The notes under the pieces were generated by a model, which had not been told where the DNA came from, made no database searches, and worked only from the letters and a program-made list of their open reading frames with translations. A program made the position numbers and the translations under genes. A stretch of DNA of 64,000 bases from Lachnospiraceae bacterium (GTDB lineage: Bacteria > Bacillota > Clostridia > Lachnospirales > Lachnospiraceae). Every line of letters begins with the position of its first letter. Positions within the stretch are counted from its first letter, which is position 1. Shown here piece after piece: positions 41,971 through 50,374 of the stretch. Location: NCBI GenBank assembly GCA_900168235.1, contig FUZG01000009.1, positions 92,442 through 156,441 of the forward strand, in the 5' to 3' direction.

Positions 41971-43578
41971 CTATAAACTATTTTTTTCATTTATTATTTC
42001 AAAAATTCTCATGACTTTACTCCAGCTCAAATTCCCGAAATTTTCTGATCGTAAGTTTTGCCATACTCTTTCTGCCTTTTCCTCGTTTCCTGAGATTACG
42101 TTGCTTAATATTATAAGCCTGTCATCATCTTCGGTCATCTCTTGTTTACCTACTTTTTTAATGCGGTAAAGAGGAGAGAGCATGGGAACATAAAAAGCAG
42201 AACGTATTTCATCAAAAAATTCTTTATGCTTTAATGAAGATATTTCCCACTCTTCAGTCCCGGGAAAATGAAAAATTATATTTGGGAAACAGCAATCATA
42301 TTGGTGGCGAGCCTCCAATATCATTGCATGGAATGGAGGTCCAAAAGGACGACAGTCGATTAGAACAATATCTCCGGGTTTATATGGAGTACTAAGATTC
42401 AAATCATGTCGTCCGCAAGAGAAATCGCGATTTTCAACCATATAATATGTATTTCCATTATCCTGTTTCTTCGGGATCAATTTTTCAAACCAACATATTT
42501 TTCCATTATAGTAATAATAATCATACCTTGGATTGCTCCAGTCGTGATCATACATATCCCATGCTTCAGCACGATAAAATCCCTCGTCTGCATCGTTATC
42601 TGATTCTTCATTTTCAATATAGGTTTCTATTAACTTAGGGTTTGTGAATATACCGCATGAACTGGATTTCAATTGTAATTCTTCCGTATCATACCATTCT
42701 GCAAACAGATTTAATGGTTTGTCCGGATATAAGTCGACGCTGCCTGAATATAGACCTTCTTTTGCGGCTAATATTTCCTTGTACCTGTCATATATCATAT
42801 TCCAGATAGCATCTTTGCCCTTGTAGTCGGCAAGAGCTCGGATATCATGCTTGATCGAGTTAAAATCTTTTCTCTGTTTTATATTTTCAGCTACAGAAGT
42901 AAACGCATCATACTTTAGATTACGTTTTTTTCCAATAAGACTTAACAGATGACTTTTTTCGTCAAGGGTAATGGGTGCGCCACAGATAATATCCAAAAGA
43001 CTATATGGGGATATTGTTTTTTCAAAAGTGAGATATTGTCTCATCTCATCAGAAAAACCACATTTTGTAAGAACTTCAAGTATATCCTCTTCAGAAATTG
43101 CCCCTTCCGGTCCAGATAATTTCCTTAAATCTTCTAATTCATTGATTTCAATCCATCTTTCTTCCTTTAAGTGATAAAGACTGCATGTTTTGTTCAGTGC
43201 GCAGAGGCAGAGCATATTAATGAATGTGCCTTTGCTATCACCATCCCATATAGCCACTCCGTAATCGCAGTCCTCTGTCATATGAAAATCCTTCTCTATC
43301 CTGTAGACATATGGAGTGCTCCCATTTGTAGAAAAATGATTTTCGGTCCAGTGACCAAGGTTATTTCGTGTACTTCCTTTACTGCCAGAAACATAGACCA
43401 CGACTTTTTTATACTTCACTTTCCTTAGATATGTTTGCACAACAGTATCCGTGCCCCAGCAATCACCGATAAAAATCTCGTGTCCTTCTGATATGATCTT
43501 ATTCAGGCATGACTGTACACTCTTAGGAAGCATAGTATTATCAATCAAACTTTTTGAACCACTGATAAATACTTTCAT
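41971..43578 (-). CDS. SLOG-domain protein
   Basis: This is a 535-residue protein. The N-terminal 140 residues are a SLOG (DprA/LOG-like Rossmann) domain: VFISGSKSL, then GHEIFIGDCWGTDTVVQTYL, VVVYVSG, RNNLGHW and YGVAIWDGDSKGTFINML. SLOG domains bind nucleotide ligands and are common in conflict systems (established). The remaining 390 residues are unassigned. A further piece of a paralogous SLOG gene lies at 44548-44619. AAGGAGG lies 9 nt before the ATG. Confidence 0.78.
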   Translation of the reverse strand: MKVFISGSKSLIDNTMLPKSVQSCLNKIISEGHEIFIGDCWGTDTVVQTYLRKVKYKKVVVYVSGSKGSTRNNLGHWTENHFSTNGSTPYVYRIEKDFHMTEDCDYGVAIWDGDSKGTFINMLCLCALNKTCSLYHLKEERWIEINELEDLRKLSGPEGAISEEDILEVLTKCGFSDEMRQYLTFEKTISPYSLLDIICGAPITLDEKSHLLSLIGKKRNLKYDAFTSVAENIKQRKDFNSIKHDIRALADYKGKDAIWNMIYDRYKEILAAKEGLYSGSVDLYPDKPLNLFAEWYDTEELQLKSSSCGIFTNPKLIETYIENEESDNDADEGFYRAEAWDMYDHDWSNPRYDYYYYNGKICWFEKLIPKKQDNGNTYYMVENRDFSCGRHDLNLSTPYKPGDIVLIDCRPFGPPFHAMILEARHQYDCCFPNIIFHFPGTEEWEISSLKHKEFFDEIRSAFYVPMLSPLYRIKKVGKQEMTEDDDRLIILSNVISGNEEKAERVWQNLRSENFGNLSWSKVMRIFEIINEKNSL

Positions 43579-43592
43579 CTCATCGCACCTCC

Positions 43593-43958
43593 TTAGTCAA
43601 GCTCCCACCAAAACTCAGTTTCCTTGTGTTTTATTGATTTAGCCCTGCATACAGCAATATCAAATTTTTCAGTATTGATCATTTTTTTGTATAGTCTGCG
43701 GACATGTCGCGTACAGAGTTTTTTGAGATATCTGGATCTTTGTCCTCTCCAAAATCGTTTGAAAAATATCGGCTTTTCTCCTGGTTCACCCTCCCATCTG
43801 TCATTCTTATATCCGGGTGAGACACCATATAAGTAATTTATATGTTGGAGACGAGCACACTTATGGTATTCAACTCTTATGGCATTTCTTTTTCTGAGCA
43901 GTGATCCGATGCATTCTTCTTTGCTGGGGAATTCTTCAACAATTTTATCTTTTTTCAT
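43593..43958 (-). CDS. Small basic hypothetical protein
   Basis: This is a 121-residue, very basic protein rich in Arg and Lys (RYLKKLCTRHVRRLYKKM), with no signal or membrane helix. It could bind nucleic acid, but no family is recognised. It ends 14 nt before the SLOG gene start on the same strand, so the two are probably co-transcribed. A weak AAGTGGG precedes the ATG. Confidence 0.55.
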   Translation of the reverse strand: MKKDKIVEEFPSKEECIGSLLRKRNAIRVEYHKCARLQHINYLYGVSPGYKNDRWEGEPGEKPIFFKRFWRGQRSRYLKKLCTRHVRRLYKKMINTEKFDIAVCRAKSIKHKETEFWWELD

Positions 43959-44045
43959 TAATACCCACTTCTATTCCTCGCGTTTTGTATAACTCTTCTT
44001 TTTCATGATTGATGAAATCTTCCGGTTCATATAATTAACAAATCG

Positions 44046-44532
44046 TCAGCGCATAAATGGCTTTTTCATTTCTGTGTAATGCCACAATATATTGTCTATA
44101 GAATCAGATCCGAGCATAGCAGCTTGTAAGCGTGACAATTGCGTATCTTTATCCCTGCTAAACAGCATATCGCCTCTTCCGTTCAATATTTCTGCCCCAG
44201 ATGATCCCAAAACTGCAACGCTATCCTCTTCGGTTCTTAGCTTGAAGATAATTCTGGTCGAAATGCTCTTTTTCATCCAATCCGTTAATACTCTTTCGGA
44301 CACATTTTTTGTGCAGATTACGAGAAATATTCCATATGGCACGCAAAGCTTTGCAAGCCGGCATATCGCTTCCTCGGTATCTTCAGGATTCTTTTGCATC
44401 AATGAGTACGCTTTGAAGTTCTGCTAAATTAGCTGTCATGTATTTCCCCTCGGCATTCTTCCCAAGAATAAAAGTGGTTTTAGGCTTATTCTTTAAAGGA
44501 AAGTCATTATCCAAAAGGAACCCAAGTTTCAT
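44046..44532 (-). pseudogene. FtsK/SpoIIIE-like remnant with frameshift
   Basis: Part one (44383-44532, MKLGFLLDNDF... to SVLIDAKES) has GAAGGAGG before its ATG and resembles the FtsK motor start with a ruined Walker A (ILGKNAEGKY). Part two (44046-44402, another frame) follows the FtsK C-terminal motor: EEAICRLAKLCVPYGIFLVICT, STRIIFKLRTEEDS, GAEILNGRGDMLF. The frames overlap by 20 nt. Several hundred residues of the motor are absent. It is another shortened chromosome-maintenance protein, here with a frame break. Confidence 0.6.
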
Positions 44533-44547
44533 AAGCCCTCCTTCATT

Positions 44548-44619
44548 ACAAGGCTTCTTAAGCGCGCACAAGCAGAGCATGTTAATGAATGTACCTTTAC
44601 TGTTTCCATCCCATATCTC
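44548..44619 (-). pseudogene. SLOG gene fragment
   Basis: The 24 codons EIWDGNSKGTFINMLCLCALKKPC match the SLOG protein at 41971 (IWDGDSKGTFINMLCLCALNKTC). The fragment runs directly into the ribosome binding site of the FtsK-like remnant. It is debris from a second SLOG gene. Confidence 0.75.
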
Positions 44620-45600
44620 TCATGCCATACGTATTTCCTGATGAAATGCTGATAACCACACGGAAAAATCCATCAGGTTGTCATAAACTCTGTTTCCCGC
44701 CACGTCGCCATCCGTCTGTTTTTCAGATTTATCTTTTCCTACAGAAACAAATTTTACGCTTACATCATTGTCCATTGTCATAAGAACCATTAAGTATTCC
44801 TTACCATCTTCTTTACAATATGTCTTTTTAGATGGATGGGTAAATCTAACATCTTTACTATCAAATATTCCTGGAACAATTGTTGTCGTAACACACACAT
44901 TCAGAATATTGGACGGATCAGCATTCCAGCTATGATTTGAAAAGAAATACATGAGATAATACCTGTATTCCTGACGCGCATAAATAATAGAATATTCTAT
45001 GCAAAAGGCATCGCCGTAATGCTCTTCTGCTCCGCTATCATATAGTATCTTCATTAATCTGTCGTATATTTCAAATTTTGCCGGATCCGTCACACTGTCT
45101 GTCGTTGCGGTGATCGAACCTTCTTTCTTATCTCCGATTTCCTGCAATTGAATATTTATAGCCGAGAAATCATCAGTCATATACCATTCCCCTTCATTTG
45201 TCCCGATCTGAAGGTAATCATTGATCCATTTTCTATTGAGCTGATCTCTGCGCTCCTTGATGATGAACGGTATCTCAAGAGTTTTATCCTCTGCTATTTT
45301 GTAAAGGTCATTTATTGTCGGAAAGAATACATCATCTTCTTCAAGATCAGGATATTTCTCCAGTATTTTTGAGAGGCAAGTATTCTTATCAAAGCTCTCC
45401 CGACTATATACCTTATCCCCTACATACAAAAGATATTTAGCGCCGGATTGATCAATCAAATAAATGTGATTAAGATTATCTCCATTGCATTGGTCCAGTT
45501 CTTCGGCTTTAGCAATAAGCGCAAATTCCCTTTTCATGGTTATCCGATGAAGAACAGTGTTTATTGCTTTATATACTTTTATCTTCTTAGACATGCTCAT
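44620..45600 (-). CDS. Hypothetical protein after the esterase-DnaA fusion
   Basis: This is a 326-residue soluble protein with no recognised domain. It has a short basic start (MSMSKKIKVYKAINTVLHRITMK) and a mixed alpha/beta middle with many aromatic residues (YYLMYFFSNHSWN). It begins 5 nt after the fusion gene stop, so it is in the same operon. ATG 45600 is preferred (GGTGAAGAG upstream); two earlier ATGs overlap the fusion gene. No function can be proposed beyond shared expression. Confidence 0.65.
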   Translation of the reverse strand: MSMSKKIKVYKAINTVLHRITMKREFALIAKAEELDQCNGDNLNHIYLIDQSGAKYLLYVGDKVYSRESFDKNTCLSKILEKYPDLEEDDVFFPTINDLYKIAEDKTLEIPFIIKERRDQLNRKWINDYLQIGTNEGEWYMTDDFSAINIQLQEIGDKKEGSITATTDSVTDPAKFEIYDRLMKILYDSGAEEHYGDAFCIEYSIIYARQEYRYYLMYFFSNHSWNADPSNILNVCVTTTIVPGIFDSKDVRFTHPSKKTYCKEDGKEYLMVLMTMDNDVSVKFVSVGKDKSEKQTDGDVAGNRVYDNLMDFSVWLSAFHQEIRMA

Positions 45601-45605
45601 ACTCT

Positions 45606-46928
45606 TCACCATTCCCATCCAAAGAAATTCTTCCCGTCGTGGTCAGTTATCTCAACAGTCTTCACAAATTCAGCGCTTGCTTTCTCAAGGATTACCGCAG
45701 CTCTTTCTTTATTTGCCCACCCGTCCTTCTCATCTATATGCCATTTGCCATTTTCATAATATACATATAGGATCTGGTCAGTTAATTGGTAGGAATGCCA
45801 TTTGATTGCGATATTCCCGTCTTTGGAATCCACTTTGTCGATAGTAATTGCCTGGAGCTGTTCAGAATAGGGCTTTCTGCCTTCTTCTATGGTAACTAGA
45901 CCTTTGTACGCATTTTGTATTGAGATAGGATTATCCTCATATTCTGCCACGAGTCCGTTGTAAATCAGATCTGTTATCTCCCTTTCCCCTTCAAAAATAT
46001 CTTCCGCGCTATCGTTAGAAAGAAGCAATATTCGACCTTTATTATTCAATACCTCATTGCAGGCGATCCACAGAGCCTTTTTTACACCCTTGTCCATTAA
46101 CAAGCTCGTTATATGATCTATGACGAGAAGCGAAATATCATCATATTGTTCCCTGATACTTGATGCATCACTTCCCAGCTGATCAACAGATATATATTTC
46201 ATTTTTCCAATCAGTTCGTTATCGGCTTCATTTCCGGTAAGGCATCTCGCGGCTTTACTCATACGAATATTTGCTTTCTCTTCATAAGAATACAAATTTA
46301 GAAGCGAGTAACCCATTTTTCCCGTTGCGAAATCCTTGAACAGTTCATATGTCGCTTCGTCCCTTCGCTTTTCTGTTATTTGAGCTTCATCTAAATCTTC
46401 GAAAGAATCTCCTAACACAAGTTTTTTGAAAGCACCGGAAAAATCTGCACCGGAAGGCCAGTGTCCCCCATCAACATAAAAACAGTTTTTGCTGCGTAGA
46501 TATTTGTTACTCGTTGTCGTATCTGTAACATCATCATCACGCCCCAGAATCATATAGACGTTTTTGGTGGTTTCACGTTTTGTGTCCCAGCAAATATCTC
46601 TTTCCGTAATCTTTTCAATTAATTCCTGATATTCATAATCAGCAAGATCATCTGACCAATACCTGGATGCGGGATAAGCCGGATTGATCAGTATGGTTTT
46701 GACGTTTGTTGTCCGCCCAATATACAAAGCCAACACACCACCAAAACCGTGACCTACAATCAAATCATACCTTTCAGTCATAAGATTCAATAATAATTCA
46801 GAAGGATTCTTGTCTTTTTCAAAAACCACTGAAACTATATGCGTATTCGCGCCGAAACACTTCTGTAGTTCCTTGTAATAGATATTTTCTTTTTCATCTT
46901 TGTAGTCACTGATGTTTAATATGCTCAT
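45606..46928 (-). CDS. YqiA-like esterase fused to a DnaA-like domain
   Basis: This is a 440-residue protein. Residues 1-172 are an alpha/beta-hydrolase of the YqiA/RBBP9 kind (DLIVGHGFGG, ILGRDDDVTD, DGGHWPSG). The nucleophile Ser is Gly61, so the esterase is probably inactive. Residues about 195-345 follow DnaA domain III without Walker A: MKYISVDQL, YDDISLLVIDHITSLL (Walker B region), GRILLLSNDSAEDIFEGE (sensor 1 region), NGLVAEYEDNP. The C-terminal 95 residues are unassigned. The same pair exists as two coupled genes at 29646-30943. AGGAGTG precedes ATG 46928. Confidence 0.65.
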   Translation of the reverse strand: MSILNISDYKDEKENIYYKELQKCFGANTHIVSVVFEKDKNPSELLLNLMTERYDLIVGHGFGGVLALYIGRTTNVKTILINPAYPASRYWSDDLADYEYQELIEKITERDICWDTKRETTKNVYMILGRDDDVTDTTTSNKYLRSKNCFYVDGGHWPSGADFSGAFKKLVLGDSFEDLDEAQITEKRRDEATYELFKDFATGKMGYSLLNLYSYEEKANIRMSKAARCLTGNEADNELIGKMKYISVDQLGSDASSIREQYDDISLLVIDHITSLLMDKGVKKALWIACNEVLNNKGRILLLSNDSAEDIFEGEREITDLIYNGLVAEYEDNPISIQNAYKGLVTIEEGRKPYSEQLQAITIDKVDSKDGNIAIKWHSYQLTDQILYVYYENGKWHIDEKDGWANKERAAVILEKASAEFVKTVEITDHDGKNFFGWEW

Positions 46929-46932
46929 ATAA

Positions 46933-47583
46933 TCACTCCTTCGTTTGTTTATTCGTGGCATGTTCTTCGCGGAGTCGATTTATGTCCTCAGGTCCAATTT
47001 TTCTTGCATCATCTACTACAAAGATTGTGTCGATAGATTTGAGGATTTTCAAAAACTCCGACACCTCAGATGCTGATGCCACAGTATGGATCATCCCGCC
47101 ATCGTGCCCATCTTCGTCATCTTCTTCATAGAGTTCATCGGGTTCCTCGTAGATAAGTTGCTTGAGAGCGATGAAGAAATGTGCCGTCCACCATTCAAGA
47201 TCAATGTCCCGCTGATCGACGGTCCCGTTATCCATTTCATTAATATCAGCCAGACCATACTCAGTATGCATAAGAGCATGTATTTCGCTTGGCGACCTGT
47301 GATTTCCATTATCAGTAATGATATGATTGTGCATATATGCATCGTCATATTCGTTACAGATACTTTCAATGGTTTCGACCAAAGGCTGCTGAAAGCTGTC
47401 AAAATCTTCAGTGTTACTGATCGTATATCTGAACAGATTATCATCATCCAGATAACGAACCAGATCATCATCCTCGTATTCTGTCCAATGACGAATATAA
47501 TCAGCCAGCCTGTCACAAAGTTTAAAATACAGTTTCCTAAATCCACCGTTTTCTTCAGAACGAACGAATTTTACAACTTCCAT
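46933..47583 (-). CDS. Acidic hypothetical protein
   Basis: This is a 216-residue soluble protein, strongly acidic in its C-terminal third (EEPDELYEEDDEDGHDGG). The N-terminal half is helical (LYFKLCDRLADYIRHW). No domain was recognised. It ends 4 nt before the fusion gene start and leads a three-gene operon with it and the next hypothetical. The start ATG 47583 has AAGGAG 8 nt upstream. A longer frame to 47649 crosses an island hairpin and is rejected. Confidence 0.65.
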   Translation of the reverse strand: MEVVKFVRSEENGGFRKLYFKLCDRLADYIRHWTEYEDDDLVRYLDDDNLFRYTISNTEDFDSFQQPLVETIESICNEYDDAYMHNHIITDNGNHRSPSEIHALMHTEYGLADINEMDNGTVDQRDIDLEWWTAHFFIALKQLIYEEPDELYEEDDEDGHDGGMIHTVASASEVSEFLKILKSIDTIFVVDDARKIGPEDINRLREEHATNKQTKE

Positions 47584-47627
47584 AGCGCTTGCTCCTTTCT
47601 TTTTATTTGTAAGATAAATATAAAAGA

Positions 47628-47655
47628 AGGGATGTGCATTATCGTGCACATCCCT
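47628..47655 (-). terminator. Island terminator after the gene at 47688
   Basis: AGGGATGTGCA / TGCACATCCCT is a perfect 11-bp stem with a 6-nt loop and TTCTTTTA on the minus strand. It lies 32 nt after the stop at 47688. It keeps the GATGTGC core of the family with GGG in place of GCG. Confidence 0.82.
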
Positions 47656-47687
47656 CCTTTATTTATCTTTTTATTTAAATACAGGAA

Positions 47688-48347
47688 CTAATATTTCAAA
47701 TATTTTTTATCAAACTCTTCCCAAATCTTTTTTATAATCTCATGCTGTTCACTAACTGTCTTATTTTTTAGCCTCTTTGCTTGATTCCAAAACATAAAGT
47801 CAAACTCAACACGATTAATATTTAGTTTCTTTGATTTTATTATTTGATCAATCGCTTTTTGATAGTTATCATATTCTTTTTTTTCTACTTGACTCCAAGA
47901 ACAGTCTTTTTTGAATCCTGGTTTTTCGCTGTTCTTACGTTCTTTGCCTTGTACAATATAATAGCTTTCATAAACAAAATCTCTCATAATACTATCCATT
48001 GGTGCATGACATTTATCAAAGCCTTTTTTAGATTCATCATCATAATACCTGATAAAAAGATACTTCGTTGTCATATTAAGTATCTTCTGTATTTTTCCAA
48101 ATGATAAATCATCATTACTCTTTATATTTGCGACTGCCTCCTCAAAAGACACTCCTACCCCTTCAGCTCCATTGCTCAGAATATAGTCTGAATATCTTTT
48201 TACTTCATCTTTGATTTTTTTATTCTCTAAAATATCTGTTTTTTCATCTTTTTTAGTATTTGGTCCCAGATTGGTTGCATCACTAACAGCCATTCCAAAT
48301 ATAAAATCAAAAACACAATCATCAATAGTCATCGGTATTTCTTGCAT
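47688..48347 (-). CDS. Hypothetical protein, lysine-rich
   Basis: This is a 219-residue soluble protein rich in Lys and Asp/Glu. It has a central helical part (SFEEAVANIKSNDDLSFGKIQKILNMTTKYLFIRYY) and no membrane helices. No family is recognised. ATG 48347 has AAAGGGGG upstream. The frame to 48395 adds residues that overlap the next gene's end and is rejected. It stands as a single gene with its own island terminator. Confidence 0.6.
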   Translation of the reverse strand: MQEIPMTIDDCVFDFIFGMAVSDATNLGPNTKKDEKTDILENKKIKDEVKRYSDYILSNGAEGVGVSFEEAVANIKSNDDLSFGKIQKILNMTTKYLFIRYYDDESKKGFDKCHAPMDSIMRDFVYESYYIVQGKERKNSEKPGFKKDCSWSQVEKKEYDNYQKAIDQIIKSKKLNINRVEFDFMFWNQAKRLKNKTVSEQHEIIKKIWEEFDKKYLKY

Positions 48348-48369
48348 TGAAACCCCCTTTCTATTCATT

Positions 48370-49077
48370 TTACTTAAATGAATAAAACTCTTCACCCGTC
48401 TCTAGACATAACGCAGCGAGCCTGCCGCCTGGCATCACACAGCCACAATCTATTGCAATATGATTAAGATGCTTATAAATCCTACCCGGATTAGGGTTCC
48501 CTTTGATAAACTGGGTCGGAGTATGACCGGTAATTACAATAGTATCCTTGAAATATTGCGTATTATAATCTGCTCTATCCCATACAAGGTTCTTCAAAGA
48601 ATAATCTTCGATCCGCTTTTCGGGACTATATTCGCCAAGACCTGCATGAACAAGCAGATACTTTTGTCCATTGACCGTTACTTCTTCATACATAGAGAAA
48701 TCCATTATGAAGTTAAGCACTTCCCTACGCATTTCCTGACTTAAATGCTTAAATTCTTCAATGGTCGTCTCACTTCCATTTCTCTGCCAGTCGATGAGAT
48801 TTCCGAGTAATTCAGCATCAACCGAGTCAACAGATTCCGTAGTAATCTGAGTATTAAGGAATCAAAGTCCATCCAGCGCCATTAGCTCGTGGTTTCCAAC
48901 AATACAGATAACATTCGGCATTTCCATAAGCTTTAGTAGTGTCTTTATTGGATGAGGTCCACGATCAACAACATCGCCGAGAATATATAAAATATCTGTA
49001 TCTTTAAGCTGTATCAGATTCAGCAATTCTATAAACTGGTCGTATCCACCGTGAATATCACTTATAACGTAAGTCAT
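48370..49077 (-). pseudogene. Serine/threonine phosphatase-like gene with in-frame UGA
   Basis: One continuous frame of 236 codons is broken by a single TGA at 48862-48864. Before it: MTYVISDIHGGYDQF, LGDVVDRGPHP and VGNHELMALDGL, the metallophosphatase (PPP-type, PrpE-like) metal motifs. After it: FLNTQITTESVDS..., VHAGLGEYSP and ITGHTPTQF, the remaining metal ligands. Everything else is intact, so one point mutation has silenced it, or the stop is read through. The protein would dephosphorylate Ser/Thr proteins or Ap4A-type nucleotides. Confidence 0.85.
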
Positions 49078-49140
49078 TCAAAATATCCTATCATTCCATA
49101 GTTAAGAGTTAAAATAAATGTTCGCGAATCGCTACATAGT

Positions 49141-50193
49141 TTACTCATAAGCCCTATACCCCTTTCGTAACTCTTCCTTCACCCTCTCGCGAAGCGTCAT
49201 CGGTTCCAGTATTTCCACATCCGGCGCATAGCTCTTTGCAAATTGAACCATTGCATCTTCATTAACATCAGCTTTTACGCAGACTGTAGTGTCTGTTTCA
49301 TCGTAAAATCGCACATCACTTCCAAACATATCGATTATGTCACTGATCATCGGTTTAACAATGCGGAACATCACTGTCGAATCTTCGCTTGAATACATAT
49401 AAATGTGCTTTTTCATATATTCTGCCAGGTCAAGCCTTCTGTCTTTTGACCATTTTAATTTCTCAAACGGCTTCGATTTTACGTCCATGATTTCAATATC
49501 AGTGATGCGATCAACCCTGTAATTGGAAACATCATCATATTGATCATAATTACATATCAGGTAATACTTCCCTTCTTTCGCTACCATCTGATAAGGGCTT
49601 ACAACGTAAATACGCTCCTCACCGTCCTTATTAGGTTTGGGATGCTGCTTTTTATCCGTACCGTATTCCAGATATTTAAAAGAAACCTTTTTGCCCTTGC
49701 TGATTGCCTCATCAAGTACATCTATGTTATAGAAAACCTGTCGATTATTTGTCTTATCCTCAGGCATCGTACTGATGTAATTCATACTCGCCCGAAAGTA
49801 CTTATTTGATAGTGTTTCCAGTTTCATGATCAGCTCTTTACACTGGCTATAAGGCAGATGTTTGGAAAAAAGGAGTGAATCAATCAATAATCGGAGTTCC
49901 GGCTTTGAAAAGTCTCTTACGAGGTAAAAGCTGGACATAATGGTGCTTTCTTCCACTTCTCCGGTCTTTTCATTCCGGATCATCCTGGTGGTTTCCTGCG
50001 ATTCAATTTCATATCCCAGCTCAATAAGATCCATTAGATTACTTTTTATTGTCCTTCGGTCAACTTCCATATCGTAATCCTGCTTCATCAGGTCCAAGAG
50101 TTCAGCTTGGGTAAGCCTGTGATCTTCATCCGTATATTTTTTCAATAAAGCTAACGTATTAAAGAGACTTAATTTCTTTGATTGTCTGCCCAA
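49141..50193 (-). CDS. WYL-domain transcriptional regulator (island copy 2)
   Basis: This is a 350-residue paralogue of the gene at 38684-39730. It has an N-terminal winged helix (LTQAELLDLMKQDYDMEVDRRTIKSNLMDLIELGY) and a WYL domain (KKVSFKYLEYG, VVSPYQMVAKEGKYYLICNYD, NYRVDRITDIEIM). The two proteins share the same architecture and motif spacing, so they may bind related sites or form mixed dimers. It lies between the phosphatase pseudogene and the AAA+ gene. Its ligand is unknown; nucleic acid or nucleotide is likely for the family. Confidence 0.88.
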   Translation of the reverse strand: MGRQSKKLSLFNTLALLKKYTDEDHRLTQAELLDLMKQDYDMEVDRRTIKSNLMDLIELGYEIESQETTRMIRNEKTGEVEESTIMSSFYLVRDFSKPELRLLIDSLLFSKHLPYSQCKELIMKLETLSNKYFRASMNYISTMPEDKTNNRQVFYNIDVLDEAISKGKKVSFKYLEYGTDKKQHPKPNKDGEERIYVVSPYQMVAKEGKYYLICNYDQYDDVSNYRVDRITDIEIMDVKSKPFEKLKWSKDRRLDLAEYMKKHIYMYSSEDSTVMFRIVKPMISDIIDMFGSDVRFYDETDTTVCVKADVNEDAMVQFAKSYAPDVEILEPMTLRERVKEELRKGYRAYE

Positions 50194-50374
50194 TTCTATT
50201 ACCCCTTTCGGCTGATTATGTTATCTACAAAACGCTTGTAATTTTCATATTTAGTTATTCACGATCAGTTCAAATAGAACTTGCTATATTACTCTATGTA
50301 TTCTATCGGCTTAACATTGATCTTTTATCATAATCATCACCTGTATTTATCTTTTAGAAAAGCAGTGCCGAACT

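Noticed and set aside
48862..48864. TGA as selenocysteine codon
   Set aside because: PPP-type phosphatases have no known selenocysteine at this place, and no SECIS-like hairpin was obvious just after it. A nonsense mutation is simpler.
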